From contig NZ_AQQX01000003.1 in assembly GCF_000768315.1 (NCBI RefSeq), forward strand, positions 372,001 through 436,000: 64,000 nt of DNA. The letters are read 5' to 3'. The stretch is from Pseudooceanicola atlanticus. GTDB lineage: Bacteria; Pseudomonadota; Alphaproteobacteria; Rhodobacterales; Rhodobacteraceae. Position 1 is the stretch's first letter. Each line of letters opens with the position of its first letter. Position numbers and translations under genes: made by a program. The notes beneath the pieces are model-generated. The model had not been told where the DNA came from, did not search any database, and was given only the letters and a program-made list of their open reading frames with translations. Below are positions 49,896-58,966 of the stretch, one piece after another.

Positions 49896-51059
49896 TCATG
49901 CGGCCCCCTGCCCCGGGATCGGGGTTTCCTCCATCGAGGCGAGGCCACGTTTCCACTTGGACAGCCACCAGGAATAGGGGGCGGGCCAGTGGTCCCAGTT
50001 GGTGCAGCCCAGGGTTTCGGCGGCGTGGTGCGCCCAGTAGGGATTGAAGAGCGCCTGGCGACCGATGGCGATCAGGTCGGCGGTGCCGGATTGCAGCAGC
50101 TCCTCGGCCAGTTCGGGGGTGCGGATCAAGCCGACGGCCTGGGTCATCAGCCCGGTTTCCTCGCGGATCTGGCGGGCGAAATGGGCCTGGTAGGCGGGGC
50201 CGCGCGTCAGGTTGGAATTGGTGGCGCCATGCACCATGTTGCCGCCCGAAGAGCAATCGACCACGTCGACCCCGGCTTCTTTCAGCGCGGCGGCGAGGAC
50301 GAGGCTGTCTTCGGGTTCCCACCCGCCGTCGATCCAGTCGGTGGCAGAGATGCGGGTGAAGAGCGGCACGTCCTCCGGCAGGGCAGCGCGGACGGCGCGG
50401 GCGACCTCGAGCGGGAAGCGCATGCGGTTTTCCAGCGATCCGCCATATTCGTCGTCGCGCTTGTTGGCGAGCGGGGTCAGGAAGCTTTGCAGCAGGTAGC
50501 CGTGGGCCATGTGGATCTCGACCATGTCGAAGCCCGCATCCATCGCCCGCCCCACCCCGGTGACGAAGGCGTCGCGCACCTCGTCCATATCGGCGCGTGT
50601 CATGGCGCGCGGCTCCAGCCAGCCATCGGTGAAGGCCAGCGCGGAGGGCGCGAGCGGCGTCCAGGTCTCGTCCCCGGCATCAAGGTTTTCCTGGGTCAGA
50701 GGCCCGTTGCCCTGCCAGGCCCGCTGGGTCGAGGCCTTGCGCCCGCCATGGGCCAGCTGAAGGCAGGACTTGAACCCCATGTCGCGGATCTGCGCGGTGA
50801 TCGGACGGAAGGCATCGACGTGGCTGTCGTAATAGATGCCGGTGCAGCCATTGGTGATCCGACCCGTGCGGGTGACGGCGGTCGCCTCGACAAAGATCAG
50901 CCCGGCGCCCCCGAAGGCGAACTTGCCGTAATGTGTGCGGTGGAAATCCGTCACGTGGCCATCTTCGGCCGAGTACATGTCCATGGGCGGGATCACCACG
51001 CGGTTGGCGAGCGTGACACCGCGAATGGTGAGCGGCGTGAAGAGAGAGGGCTGGGTCAT
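49896..51059 (-). CDS. Old Yellow Enzyme-family NADH:flavin oxidoreductase
   Basis: A 387-residue TIM-barrel flavoprotein of the YqjM-like class. It has TIRGVTLANRVVIPPMDMYSAEDG at the N-terminus, LQLAHGGRKAS with its His in the active site, and IHMAHGYLLQSFLTPLANKRDDEYGGSLENRMRF. VGLIRTPELAEELLQSGTADLIAIGRQALFNPYW closes the phosphate site. It probably reduces an activated C=C bond, for example of an enone or unsaturated acid in this operon. Relatives include 2,4-dienoyl-CoA reductase, but the C-terminal flavodoxin and Fe-S domain are absent. Confidence 0.92.
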   Translation of the reverse strand: MTQPSLFTPLTIRGVTLANRVVIPPMDMYSAEDGHVTDFHRTHYGKFAFGGAGLIFVEATAVTRTGRITNGCTGIYYDSHVDAFRPITAQIRDMGFKSCLQLAHGGRKASTQRAWQGNGPLTQENLDAGDETWTPLAPSALAFTDGWLEPRAMTRADMDEVRDAFVTGVGRAMDAGFDMVEIHMAHGYLLQSFLTPLANKRDDEYGGSLENRMRFPLEVARAVRAALPEDVPLFTRISATDWIDGGWEPEDSLVLAAALKEAGVDVVDCSSGGNMVHGATNSNLTRGPAYQAHFARQIREETGLMTQAVGLIRTPELAEELLQSGTADLIAIGRQALFNPYWAHHAAETLGCTNWDHWPAPYSWWLSKWKRGLASMEETPIPGQGAA

Positions 51060-51167
51060 GGCTGTCCTTTGCTGGATCGGGACGTTTTCGTGTTTGGGCC
51101 GGTTCTGTTTGGCCCGGTTCTGCCGGGTCTTTGGCGGCGTGGCGGCCAGTCCGTGTCGTTCAATCGG

Positions 51168-52307
51168 TCAGGTGCCGTGGGGCGCCAGGATCTGGCGCAG
51201 TGCCTTGCCCTGGGCCAGACGGTCAAATCCTGCATTCATGTCCTCGAAGCCGAGATAACCGTCGATCAGCTTGTCGACAGGCAGCGCCCCGGAATGGAAC
51301 ATCTTGAGGAAGCGGGGGATGTCGCGCACCGGTACGCAGGATCCCATGTAGGAGCCGATCACCGCCTTTTCGTTCGACACCAGGTCCCCGTGTTCGAAGG
51401 AGAACTGCGCCCCCATCGGCGACAGCCCGGCCGTGACCAGACGCCCGCCCCGGCGCAGCACCGCATAGGCGCTTTCCATTGCCTTGACCGCGCCGGCCAG
51501 TTCGACGGCCACGTCGACCCCGCCGCCGGTCAGGTCGGCGACCTTGCTGGCAAGCTCCGGGTCGGTAGCATCGAAGGCGTGGGTCGCGCCGAGCTCCAGC
51601 GCCTTGTCGCGCTTGGCCTCGGTCAGGTCGATGGCGATGATGGTTTCCGCGCCCGAGGCCTTGGCCCCCATCACACCGCAGAGCCCGACACCGCCGAGCC
51701 CGAAGATCGCCACCGACTCGCCCGCCGCGATGCGGGCGGTGTTCAGCACGGCCCCGGTGCCGGTCATCACCGCGCAGCCGAAGACGGCGGCATCCACGGC
51801 CGAGATCGGATCGTCGATCACCACGACGGAGCCGCGATTGACCACGGCATATTCGGAAAAGCACGAGATGCCGGTATGGTGGAAAAGCTCTTCCCCGTCC
51901 GCGCCGCGCGCCCGCGTGCCGCCCGACAGCAGCGCCCCGGCGGCGCGGGCCGCAACAGAGGTCGTGCAAATCTGCGGCCGACCCGACTGGCACATGGAGC
52001 AGCGCCCGCAGGACGGGGCAAATTGGAATACCACCTTGTCACCGGGGCGAACGTCGTCGATGCCACCACCGACCTCGACCACCTCGCCCGCGCCTTCATG
52101 GCCCATCACCATGGGCACGGTGCGTCCGCGGGTTCCGTCGATCACCGACAGGTCGGAATGGCACAGGCCACCGCCCATCACCTTGACCACCAGATCGCTT
52201 GGTTTCGGGGGCAAAAGCGAGATCGTCTCGATTTGCAGCGGCTGGCTTTCCGCGTAGGGCGCGGGCAAGCCCAACTCCCTCAGCACCATGGCCTTGCTGG
52301 TCAGCAT
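51168..52307 (-). CDS. Zinc-dependent alcohol dehydrogenase (class III-like)
   Basis: A 379-residue medium-chain dehydrogenase. The catalytic zinc ligands are in GGGLCHSDLSV and MGHEGAGEV with the third Cys later. The structural zinc site is four Cys, CGRCSMCQSGRPQIC. The cofactor loop is VAIFGLGGVGL with Asp in AIDLTEAK, so NAD+ is preferred. GGAGGGAAAG lies upstream. It probably oxidises an alcohol to an aldehyde or a hydroxy intermediate in the operon. It is about 110 bp upstream of the Old Yellow Enzyme gene. Confidence 0.93.
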   Translation of the reverse strand: MLTSKAMVLRELGLPAPYAESQPLQIETISLLPPKPSDLVVKVMGGGLCHSDLSVIDGTRGRTVPMVMGHEGAGEVVEVGGGIDDVRPGDKVVFQFAPSCGRCSMCQSGRPQICTTSVAARAAGALLSGGTRARGADGEELFHHTGISCFSEYAVVNRGSVVVIDDPISAVDAAVFGCAVMTGTGAVLNTARIAAGESVAIFGLGGVGLCGVMGAKASGAETIIAIDLTEAKRDKALELGATHAFDATDPELASKVADLTGGGVDVAVELAGAVKAMESAYAVLRRGGRLVTAGLSPMGAQFSFEHGDLVSNEKAVIGSYMGSCVPVRDIPRFLKMFHSGALPVDKLIDGYLGFEDMNAGFDRLAQGKALRQILAPHGT

Positions 52308-52410
52308 GTCGGTCTTTCCTCCCTGTCCGCGCGCCCCTCCGGCGCGGATTTTTCGCGATCATAGACCGGTATTTGCTCATCGCGCAACGGTATACCATTC
52401 TGCGCGACGC

Positions 52411-53997
52411 TTATCTGCGCCTCGGTTTCTCCCAGGTGTCGTCGGTGACGCCATCACGGCGCATCACGTGTTTCTGCACCTTGCCGCTGGCGGTCTTTGG
52501 CAGATCCTCCATCACCCGGACATAGCGGGGCACCATGAAGTGCGGCACCCGGGGGGTGAGCCAGTCGACCAGCGCCGCCGCGTCGATGCTGCGCCCGGCC
52601 ACCGGGGTGACGACGATCAGCACCTCGTCCTCGGTATCCTCGGACGGAACGGCGACGGCGGCACATTCGCGGATATCGTCATGGGCCAGCACCTCGCCCT
52701 CCAGCGCGAAGGAGGAGATGTTTTCGCCCCGCCGTCGGATCACGTCCTTGGCGCGATCGACGAAATAGAAGCGCCCGGCCTCGTCCTGGCGGAAGCTGTC
52801 CCTGGTGTGGAACCAGCCATTGCGCATCGCCTGCGCCGTGGCGTCGGGGCGGTTCAGGTAGCCCTGCATCAGCGCCCAGGGCCGGGCGGAGCGCAGGATC
52901 AGTTCGCCGGTCTCGCCGCGCGGGCGTTCGATGTCGTTCTCGTCGACGATCCGCGCCTCCATCCAGGGCCGCAGGGTGCCGGCGAGGCCCTTCTGCTGCA
53001 GGCCGTCCTCGGGCGGGATGGGACCGGCATGGAGCGGCGAGGAGATCTCGGTCATGTTGTAGATCGTCCAGACATCAACGCCGAACCGGGTGGCAAAGGC
53101 GGGCCCGTCCTCCCCGAACGGGACGATGAAGACATGGGTCAGCGGGTGGTCGCGATCATCGGGGCGCGCGGGCGCCTTGAGCAGGAAGGCCGCCATCACG
53201 CCCAAGAGCAGGGCGAAGGTCGATCCGGTGTCGCGGATGGCAGGCCAGAACCGGTCGGTCTTGAATTCCGACATCATCGCGATCGACAGGCCGCGCGCCA
53301 GCATTGCGTAGACATAGAGCGTTGATCCGCAATGAAAGATCGGGCCGCAGATCATGCAACGATCCTGCGGACCGACGCAGTCGAAGGCATCTGGCCCCAT
53401 CGTGTAGAGCTGCGTGTAGCTGGAGAGCACGCCCTTGGCATGGCCGGTCGTGCCGGAGGTGTACATGATCGCCTGGGTGTCCCAGGGCTCGATTGGCCGG
53501 TCGAGGGAGAGGTCGCCGGGCGTCTCGGGATCGACCAAGCGGCGCACGTCGAGGCCGGGCAAGGCGGGGGCGCCGTCCTCTTCGACCAGGCGGACGCGTT
53601 GCAGGGTGCCGGGGGCGATGTCGGCGATGCGCTCGGCGAGGTCCGGTCGCGCCACCATCAGCGCCGCGCCGCAATCGCCCAGCACATGTTCCAGCGCGCC
53701 GCCGACCAGCGCGGTGTTCAGTGGCACGTAGACCGCGCCGATATAGTTGATCGCGAACCAGGTGGTCAGCAGTTCCGGCCCGTTGCCGAGGAAGGTCAGG
53801 ACCGGATCGCCCTGCCCCACCCCTTCGGCGCGCAGGGCGGCGGCGCGGCGGCGCACGCGGTCGCGGGTTTCGGCATAGCTCCAGACCGGGCCGTCGTGGA
53901 AATGAACGAAGGTGTCCTCTCCACGCTCCTCTGCATGGCGGTCGAGCATGTATCGCAGGACCGCGCGATCGCGGTCCAGGGCTGCCTCTGTCGGCAC
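52411..53997 (-). CDS. AMP-forming acyl-CoA ligase/ATP-dependent acyl-CoA synthetase
   Basis: A 528-residue adenylate-forming enzyme. MYTSGTTGHAKGVLSS is the phosphate loop, IYNMTEISSPLHAG the A5 region, WFHTRDSFRQDEAGRFYFVDRAKDVIRRRGENIS the A7/A8 hinge and LPKTASGKVQKH the lysine motif. A GTG start (53997) is chosen since AGGGAGGA lies 8 nt upstream; the next in-frame ATG would remove the conserved N-terminus. It resembles CaiC-type synthetases. First gene of a six-gene catabolic operon; the acid is not known. Confidence 0.9.
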   Translation of the reverse strand: MPTEAALDRDRAVLRYMLDRHAEERGEDTFVHFHDGPVWSYAETRDRVRRRAAALRAEGVGQGDPVLTFLGNGPELLTTWFAINYIGAVYVPLNTALVGGALEHVLGDCGAALMVARPDLAERIADIAPGTLQRVRLVEEDGAPALPGLDVRRLVDPETPGDLSLDRPIEPWDTQAIMYTSGTTGHAKGVLSSYTQLYTMGPDAFDCVGPQDRCMICGPIFHCGSTLYVYAMLARGLSIAMMSEFKTDRFWPAIRDTGSTFALLLGVMAAFLLKAPARPDDRDHPLTHVFIVPFGEDGPAFATRFGVDVWTIYNMTEISSPLHAGPIPPEDGLQQKGLAGTLRPWMEARIVDENDIERPRGETGELILRSARPWALMQGYLNRPDATAQAMRNGWFHTRDSFRQDEAGRFYFVDRAKDVIRRRGENISSFALEGEVLAHDDIRECAAVAVPSEDTEDEVLIVVTPVAGRSIDAAALVDWLTPRVPHFMVPRYVRVMEDLPKTASGKVQKHVMRRDGVTDDTWEKPRRR

Positions 53998-54312
53998 GGC
54001 GGTGTCCTCCCTCTTCGGCCCGGTCTCCCTCCGGGCGCTGTTGGGGCAGCATCGGTCACGGCGGCGCGGTTGTCCAGAAAGGCGGTGCGCCGGGCCGCGG
54101 CGCGGCATCCGGCCAAGGCAAGTTGCGGAATTGGTCGGTTATTGCGGCATTATTTCAACACCTTCCCCCAAAGAGTGCGAAATGCCGCCGATGCCCACAA
54201 AAAAGTAAACCGTTATACTCAGGGTTGTCATAAGATTTCTGCAACGCAGAGCGGACCAGTCCGCCACAATGATTTCATCCTGCAACGCAAGAGCAGCAAC
54301 GGTTCAGGTGAC
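53998..54312. promoter_or_regulatory. Divergent intergenic region between acyl-CoA ligase and Wzi-like gene
   Basis: 315 bp without a gene. It contains the perfect 14-bp palindrome GCGGAC-CA-GTCCGC (54251-54264), a direct repeat of TGCAACGCA (54239 and 54281 vicinity), and an AT-richer stretch near 54200-54240. These could be regulatory; no firm promoter is assigned. Confidence 0.4.
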
Positions 54313-55569
54313 ATGAAACAGATTAATGTATTGGGCCGTTCGGCCAGGGTCCTGGCCATGTGCGGTGCCTCCGCGGTGTCGATCATCTGTGCGACGCAGG
54401 CCACCGCGCAGCAGAGCGGTTTTTCAGGCGAGGCCTGGGCCGCGGGCGTCAGCGATCCCTACCTTTACCAGCGCGAACGCTTGGGAACCGACAACCGAGC
54501 CGAGGCCGGGGTGGCGCTGCGTTTCGCCAATGGCGGTTTCTCGTCCCAGGTCAACCTGAACGTGGATGACGACCTTGAGCTGAATTACGACGGGTCCTTC
54601 GTGGAATACAGCGTCGGCAATGCCACGTTCGGCGTCGGCGCGGTGGAGCGGAACTGGTCCTTCTCGCGCCGGACCTCGCTGATCCTGTCGAAGAACGCGC
54701 GGCCGATGCCCTCGGCCTATATCAAGCTGGGCTCGGACGAGGCGCCGACCAATTCGGTCCTGTCCTGGGTCGGCCCCTGGTCGTTCGAGTTCTTCAACGG
54801 CTGGACCGAAAGCACCGTGAACCCCGCCGACTCCAAAGTGATGGGCATGCGCCTGACGCTGGAACCGATCCGCGGGCTGGAACTGGAATTCGTGCGCACC
54901 GCGCATTGGGGTGGCAAGGGCTTCGACAACGGGTTCACCGGGTTCCGTGACGCGCTGTTCAACAACACCAATGTCGGCGCTGCCGCCAACGTGGACCAGC
55001 TGGCCGGGTTCGGCCTGTCCTACACCCTGCCCGAAGAGGTAGCGCCGATCCGCATCTACGGCCAGTTGATCGGAGAGGACGAAGCCGCCGGCCTGCCCTA
55101 TTGCTTCATCAACCTGGGCGGCGCGGAATGGTCAGGGACGATCGGCGGACGCAACACGGTGCTGGGCGTGGAATATATCGACACCCGCGCCAGCCGCAGC
55201 CCCGGCGGGTTCTGCGCCCCCAACACGGCCTATAACAACAACACCTACAAATACACCAACTACGACACGGTGATGGGCGCCCCCATCGACAGTGAGGGCA
55301 GGTCGATCGAGCTTTTCGGCGAAACGCAGCTGTCGAGCGAGCTGAGCATGGACTACTCCGTCGGCCATGTCCTGATCAACGGCACGGGCCTGGCCACGCA
55401 CCGGTTGTCGAGCACGCGCCAGGAAGGCTGGACCGGGTCGCTGGGCATGACCTGGGAACGCAACGACCTGTCGATCAGCGGCACGGTCAATTACCAGAGC
55501 TTCGACCTGGACAATGCCGCGATCCCCAGCGGTGTCAGCCTGGGCCTGATGGCATCCAGGAAGTTCTGA
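54313..55569 (+). CDS. Wzi-like capsule assembly/outer-membrane barrel protein
   Basis: A 418-residue outer-membrane protein with a signal peptide (ARVLAMCGASAVSIICATQATA then QQ). Repeated amphipathic strands such as SFVEYSVGNATFGVGAVERNW, KVMGMRLTLEPIRGLELEFVRTAHWGGKG and a C-terminal GVSLGLMASRKF ending in Phe match a beta barrel. MRLTLEPIRGLELEFVRT is the Wzi-family signature. Wzi is a lectin-like barrel that holds capsule at the surface. No capsule biosynthesis genes are nearby, so the polysaccharide locus must be elsewhere. Confidence 0.75.
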   Translation: MKQINVLGRSARVLAMCGASAVSIICATQATAQQSGFSGEAWAAGVSDPYLYQRERLGTDNRAEAGVALRFANGGFSSQVNLNVDDDLELNYDGSFVEYSVGNATFGVGAVERNWSFSRRTSLILSKNARPMPSAYIKLGSDEAPTNSVLSWVGPWSFEFFNGWTESTVNPADSKVMGMRLTLEPIRGLELEFVRTAHWGGKGFDNGFTGFRDALFNNTNVGAAANVDQLAGFGLSYTLPEEVAPIRIYGQLIGEDEAAGLPYCFINLGGAEWSGTIGGRNTVLGVEYIDTRASRSPGGFCAPNTAYNNNTYKYTNYDTVMGAPIDSEGRSIELFGETQLSSELSMDYSVGHVLINGTGLATHRLSSTRQEGWTGSLGMTWERNDLSISGTVNYQSFDLDNAAIPSGVSLGLMASRKF

Positions 55570-55838
55570 AACTATTTCCGGAACTTGCCCTTAATTGAGT
55601 GATCGCAAGGCTTGAACTGAACAAGCACTTCATTTTGCCGAGCAAAATTCGGACGTCAGGTTTTCGGCGTGTCACGATGAGGCCGCCGCTGACAGGCACC
55701 AATAACGTCTCGGAATCGCAAAGGATCAGAGTTTCAGCCGAACCAGGCGGACGCAGGCAAAATGGTCTCGGAAGTGCCTTTAAAGGCTCCCAGAAACAGC
55801 AATGATCCGATGCGATACCAATCTCTTACCTTGAGAAG

Positions 55839-55914
55839 TGGTGCCCCCACACGGACTCGAACCGCGGACCCACTGATTACAAATCAGTTGCTCTACCAGC
55901 TGAGCTATAGGGGC
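55839..55914 (-). tRNA. tRNA-Thr (anticodon UGU)
   Basis: On the minus strand the acceptor GCCCCTA, D arm AGCTCAGCTGGTAGAGC, anticodon stem with loop TTTGTAA (anticodon TGT at 55879-55881), variable loop and T arm GGTTCGAGTCC are all present. The 3' CCA is encoded (55839-55841). The anticodon is exact and stems pair. Confidence 0.97.
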
Positions 55915-55969
55915 ATCTTTGGTGGCGCGTGTCTACGCGCTGTTGGGCACCCGATCAAGAGCTTTCCGA

Positions 55970-57655
55970 TCAGCGGTTGGCGCGGGCCAGGAACGCCACG
56001 GCGACCAGTCCGACGGCCATGACGAGGAGCGCGCCGGGGGCGGCTTCGCCGAGCTGTTCAAGGCTGGCCTGTTCATGCACGCGGGTGGCCAGCGTGTCGT
56101 AGTTGAACGGGCGCAGGAGCAGGGTCGCGGGGAGCTCCTTGACGCAGTCGACGAAGACCAGCAGCAGCGCGGAGGCGAGAGAGCCGCGCACCAGCGGGGC
56201 GTAGACCTCGCGCAGGACGCCGCCGCGGCTTCGGCCGAGGGACCGTGCAGCCATGGGCAGCGAGGGCGAGACGCGGCCGAACGCACCGTCTGCCGCGCCC
56301 TGGGCGATGGCGAAGAACCGTACGGAATAGGCCAGGACCAGCGCGAAGGCGGAGCCGGTGAGGATCAGGCCGATATCCTGGCCGGTCAGCGCCTCGACCC
56401 CGTCGGCGAGGCCGTGATCGAGGCGGGCCAGCGGGATCAGGATGCCGACGCCCAGCACCGCGCCGGGGGCCGCGTAGCCGATCGTCGTGACCGGCATCAG
56501 CTGGCGCGGCAGGCGCATGCCGGACAGGCGCACGCCGTAGACCAGGAAGACCGCCGCACCCACGGTGACCAGCGCCGCGACGCCGCCGACCGACACGGTG
56601 TGCCAGAGCGCCAGCAGCAACCCGCGATCCGCCCAGGCATCGAGGTTGTCGACGGCATGGGACAGGATCACCGCGGCGGGCAGCACGAAGCCCGCGAGGA
56701 TCGGCACGAGGCAGAGCGCGGTCGCGGTCCAGCCCGCGCTCCCCGTCAGGCGGCGGGGCACGACGGGACGGTGGCGGCTGGAGAGCATGTAGAAGCGCGA
56801 GCGGCGGCGCGAGAGTTTCTCGATCAGCAGCAGCGCCACGACGAGGGCCAGCACGACACAGGCGATCTGCGCGGCCCCGGCGGCGGAATTGCTTTCGAGC
56901 CAGGTGGTGAAGATGCCGGTGGTCAGCGTCTGCACGGCGAAATAATCGACCGTGCCGAAATCGTTGACCGTTTCCATCATCACGATGGCGACGCCGGCGG
57001 CGATGGCGGGACGGGCCAACGGCAGGCCGACACGGCGGAACCGGGCGAAGGGCCCGACGCCGAGGGACATCGCGACCTCCTCTCCGCCGCCGGATTGTTC
57101 GCGCAGGGCGGCGCGGGTCAGCAGGTAGACGTAGGGGTAAAGCGCCGCCGAGATGACGAGGATCGCCGCACCCAGCGACCGGATCTCGGGGAACCAGTAG
57201 TCGCGGGCGCTGGTCCAGCCCATCAGCCCGCGCAGGAAGGTCTGCACCGGGCCGGCATATTCCAGGAAATCGACCAGGGCATAGGCGCCCACATAGGCCG
57301 GCACGGCCAGAGGCATCAGCAGCGCCCACTGGATCCAGCGCGAGCCGGGGAAATGGTAGCGCGCCACCAGCCACGCGGCCCCGGTGCCCATCAGCGCGGT
57401 CAGCGCGCCCACCCCGAACATCAGGATCAGCGTGGTGCGCAGGTAGCGCGGCAGGGTCGTCGCCCAGAGCTGCGCCCAGACCGAGGCGCCTTCGCCCTGC
57501 CCCGTCAGCGCGGCCACGCTGGGGGCGAGCGCGATCCAGACCACGGCGAGGATCGGCGCGACCACGACCAGCGCAATCAGCGCCGCGCCCGCGGACCAGA
57601 GCGAGGGCAGGCGCGGTTTTGTCCGTCGGTTGGAGGGGTCTGATAATGCGGCCAT
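55970..57655 (-). CDS. Iron(III)-type ABC transporter permease, fused double unit
   Basis: A 561-residue membrane protein with two copies of the binding-protein-dependent permease unit, about twelve helices. Each unit has an EAA-type loop: EEVAMSLGVGPFARFRRVGLPLARPAI in the first and AARSLGRSRGGVLREVYAPLVRGSL in the second. This is the FbpB/SfuB/HitB layout of ferric iron importers. No binding protein or ATPase gene is adjacent here, so the partners are beyond the region or elsewhere. Start 57655 has only a weak AGG upstream; an upstream extension is not conserved-looking. Confidence 0.9.
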   Translation of the reverse strand: MAALSDPSNRRTKPRLPSLWSAGAALIALVVVAPILAVVWIALAPSVAALTGQGEGASVWAQLWATTLPRYLRTTLILMFGVGALTALMGTGAAWLVARYHFPGSRWIQWALLMPLAVPAYVGAYALVDFLEYAGPVQTFLRGLMGWTSARDYWFPEIRSLGAAILVISAALYPYVYLLTRAALREQSGGGEEVAMSLGVGPFARFRRVGLPLARPAIAAGVAIVMMETVNDFGTVDYFAVQTLTTGIFTTWLESNSAAGAAQIACVVLALVVALLLIEKLSRRRSRFYMLSSRHRPVVPRRLTGSAGWTATALCLVPILAGFVLPAAVILSHAVDNLDAWADRGLLLALWHTVSVGGVAALVTVGAAVFLVYGVRLSGMRLPRQLMPVTTIGYAAPGAVLGVGILIPLARLDHGLADGVEALTGQDIGLILTGSAFALVLAYSVRFFAIAQGAADGAFGRVSPSLPMAARSLGRSRGGVLREVYAPLVRGSLASALLLVFVDCVKELPATLLLRPFNYDTLATRVHEQASLEQLGEAAPGALLVMAVGLVAVAFLARANR

Positions 57656-57747
57656 ATGTGCCTGTTGCCCGAAACGGGTTTTACTGTCCAGACGATCCAA
57701 TATAATCCCATGCCAGAGCAACCCCAGACCGGAAGGAGATGACGGCC

Positions 57748-58623
57748 ATGCAGATCGTCCTCCATTTAGGCGCTCATTGCACGGATGAAGGCCAGCTGGT
57801 CACCACACTGGCCCGTAATCGCGATGATTTCCTGGCGCGCGGCGTGTCCGTGCCCTCGCCCGTGCGCTACCGTGTCCTGATCCGCGAAGCGCTGCACGCG
57901 CTGGAGAACGGCCCGCCCGCCGAGGATGCCCGCGACATCCTGCTGGACGCGATCCTGGAAGATGACGAGGCCGACCGGGTCATCCTGAGCAACGAGAATT
58001 TCTTCGGCATGCCGCGTATGTCGATGAGCGACGGGCAATTCTACCCGACCGCCGAACAGCGGATCGCCGATTTCCGGCAGCTGTTCCCCGGCGATCAGAT
58101 CGAGCTGTTCCTGGGCATGCGCGATCCCGGCACGTTCATTCCGGCGGTGCATGCGCAATCGGCCGGCGTGGCGCTGGAACGGGTGCTGAACGGGTCGGAC
58201 CCGCGAGAGCTTCGCTGGTCGCGGCTGATCGAGCGGATCAAGGGCGTGGCCCCCGACATGCCGGTCACCGTCTGGTGCAACGAGGATACCCCGCTGATCT
58301 GGGCGCAGATCATCCGCGAGATGGCCGGGCTGGAGCCGGGGGAGAAGATCAAGGGCGGGTTCGACCTGCTGACCGAGATCATGTCGCGCGAAGGCATGAA
58401 ACGTTTTCGCGCCTACCTGAAGGCCCATCCGGTGATGACCGAGGCGCAGAAGCACCGCGCCATGGCGGCGTTCCTGGACAAGTACGCGGACGACGAGGCG
58501 CTAGAGGAAGACTTGGAATATCCGCCCTGGCCTGCTGAAGTTTATGACGACGTGTCAGAGGCTTACGAGGCGGACATGGAGGTGATCGAGGCCATGGACG
58601 GGGTGAAACTGATCACCACCTGA
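57748..58623 (+). CDS. Sulfotransferase-like protein of unknown function
   Basis: A 291-residue protein. The start MQIVLHLGAHCTDEGQLV resembles the PAPS-binding loop of sulfotransferases (LHIGxHKTGTTxLQ), but the Lys-Thr-Gly-Thr-Thr core is replaced. Further family-like features are a long helix after the loop, NENFFGMPRM, and the MRDPGTFIPAVHAQ strand-helix that matches the usual RxP or 3'-phosphate region. The C-terminus is acidic (DEALEEDLEYPPWPAEVYDD). ATG 57748 fits AAGGAG spacing better than 57739. If sulfotransfer is possible at all, it must be by a changed mechanism; it may instead be non-catalytic. Confidence 0.6.
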   Translation: MQIVLHLGAHCTDEGQLVTTLARNRDDFLARGVSVPSPVRYRVLIREALHALENGPPAEDARDILLDAILEDDEADRVILSNENFFGMPRMSMSDGQFYPTAEQRIADFRQLFPGDQIELFLGMRDPGTFIPAVHAQSAGVALERVLNGSDPRELRWSRLIERIKGVAPDMPVTVWCNEDTPLIWAQIIREMAGLEPGEKIKGGFDLLTEIMSREGMKRFRAYLKAHPVMTEAQKHRAMAAFLDKYADDEALEEDLEYPPWPAEVYDDVSEAYEADMEVIEAMDGVKLITT

Positions 58624-58658
58624 GCCATGGCGGGCGCTTTGACCCGCGCCCTGGTGCC

Positions 58659-58680
58659 GCGCCCGGTCCGAGCCGGGCGC
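58659..58680. terminator. Terminator hairpin between the sulfotransferase-like gene and gapR
   Basis: GCGCCCGG and CCGGGCGC form an 8-bp stem with a 6-nt loop between two convergent genes. Confidence 0.6.
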
Positions 58681-58687
58681 AGGCGGG

Positions 58688-58966
58688 TCAGCTCATTCCC
58701 AGAGCTTCCTTGTACATTTCCAGAACCGCCTCTTCCTCGGCGATGTCATCGGGTTCGCGCTTGCGCAGCGCGACCACCTTGCGGATCACCTTGGTGTCGT
58801 AGCCGCGCGATTTCGCCTCGGCCATCACCTCTTTCTGCTGGTCGGCGATGTCCTTCTTCTCGGCCTCGAGCCGTTCGAAGCGTTCGATGAACTGGCGCAG
58901 TTCGTTTGCGGTGACGCGGTAATTCGCCTCGCCACTGTTTTCCATCACGTCGGGATTGTCGGTCAT
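58688..58966 (-). CDS. gapR: GapR/DUF2312-family DNA-binding protein
   Basis: A 92-residue protein, entirely helical: VTANELRQFIERFERLEAEKKDIADQQKEVMAEAKSRGYDTKVIRKVVALRKREPDDIAEEEAVLEMY. This is the DUF2312/GapR signature: an antiparallel coiled coil with a basic C-terminal DNA-binding region. GapR binds overtwisted AT-rich DNA ahead of replication and transcription and supports chromosome replication and segregation in Caulobacter and relatives. AGGAGC precedes the ATG. It stands alone in the genome neighbourhood. Confidence 0.92.
   Translation of the reverse strand: MTDNPDVMENSGEANYRVTANELRQFIERFERLEAEKKDIADQQKEVMAEAKSRGYDTKVIRKVVALRKREPDDIAEEEAVLEMYKEALGMS

Noticed and set aside
49821-52364. 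847-codon + strand frame opposite Old Yellow Enzyme and alcohol dehydrogenase genes
   Set aside because: It is antisense to two enzymes with complete active-site motifs.
55570-55970. tRNA-Thr as an integration site for a genomic island
   Set aside because: No integrase, no direct repeat of the tRNA end and no composition change were seen on either side; flanking genes look ordinary.
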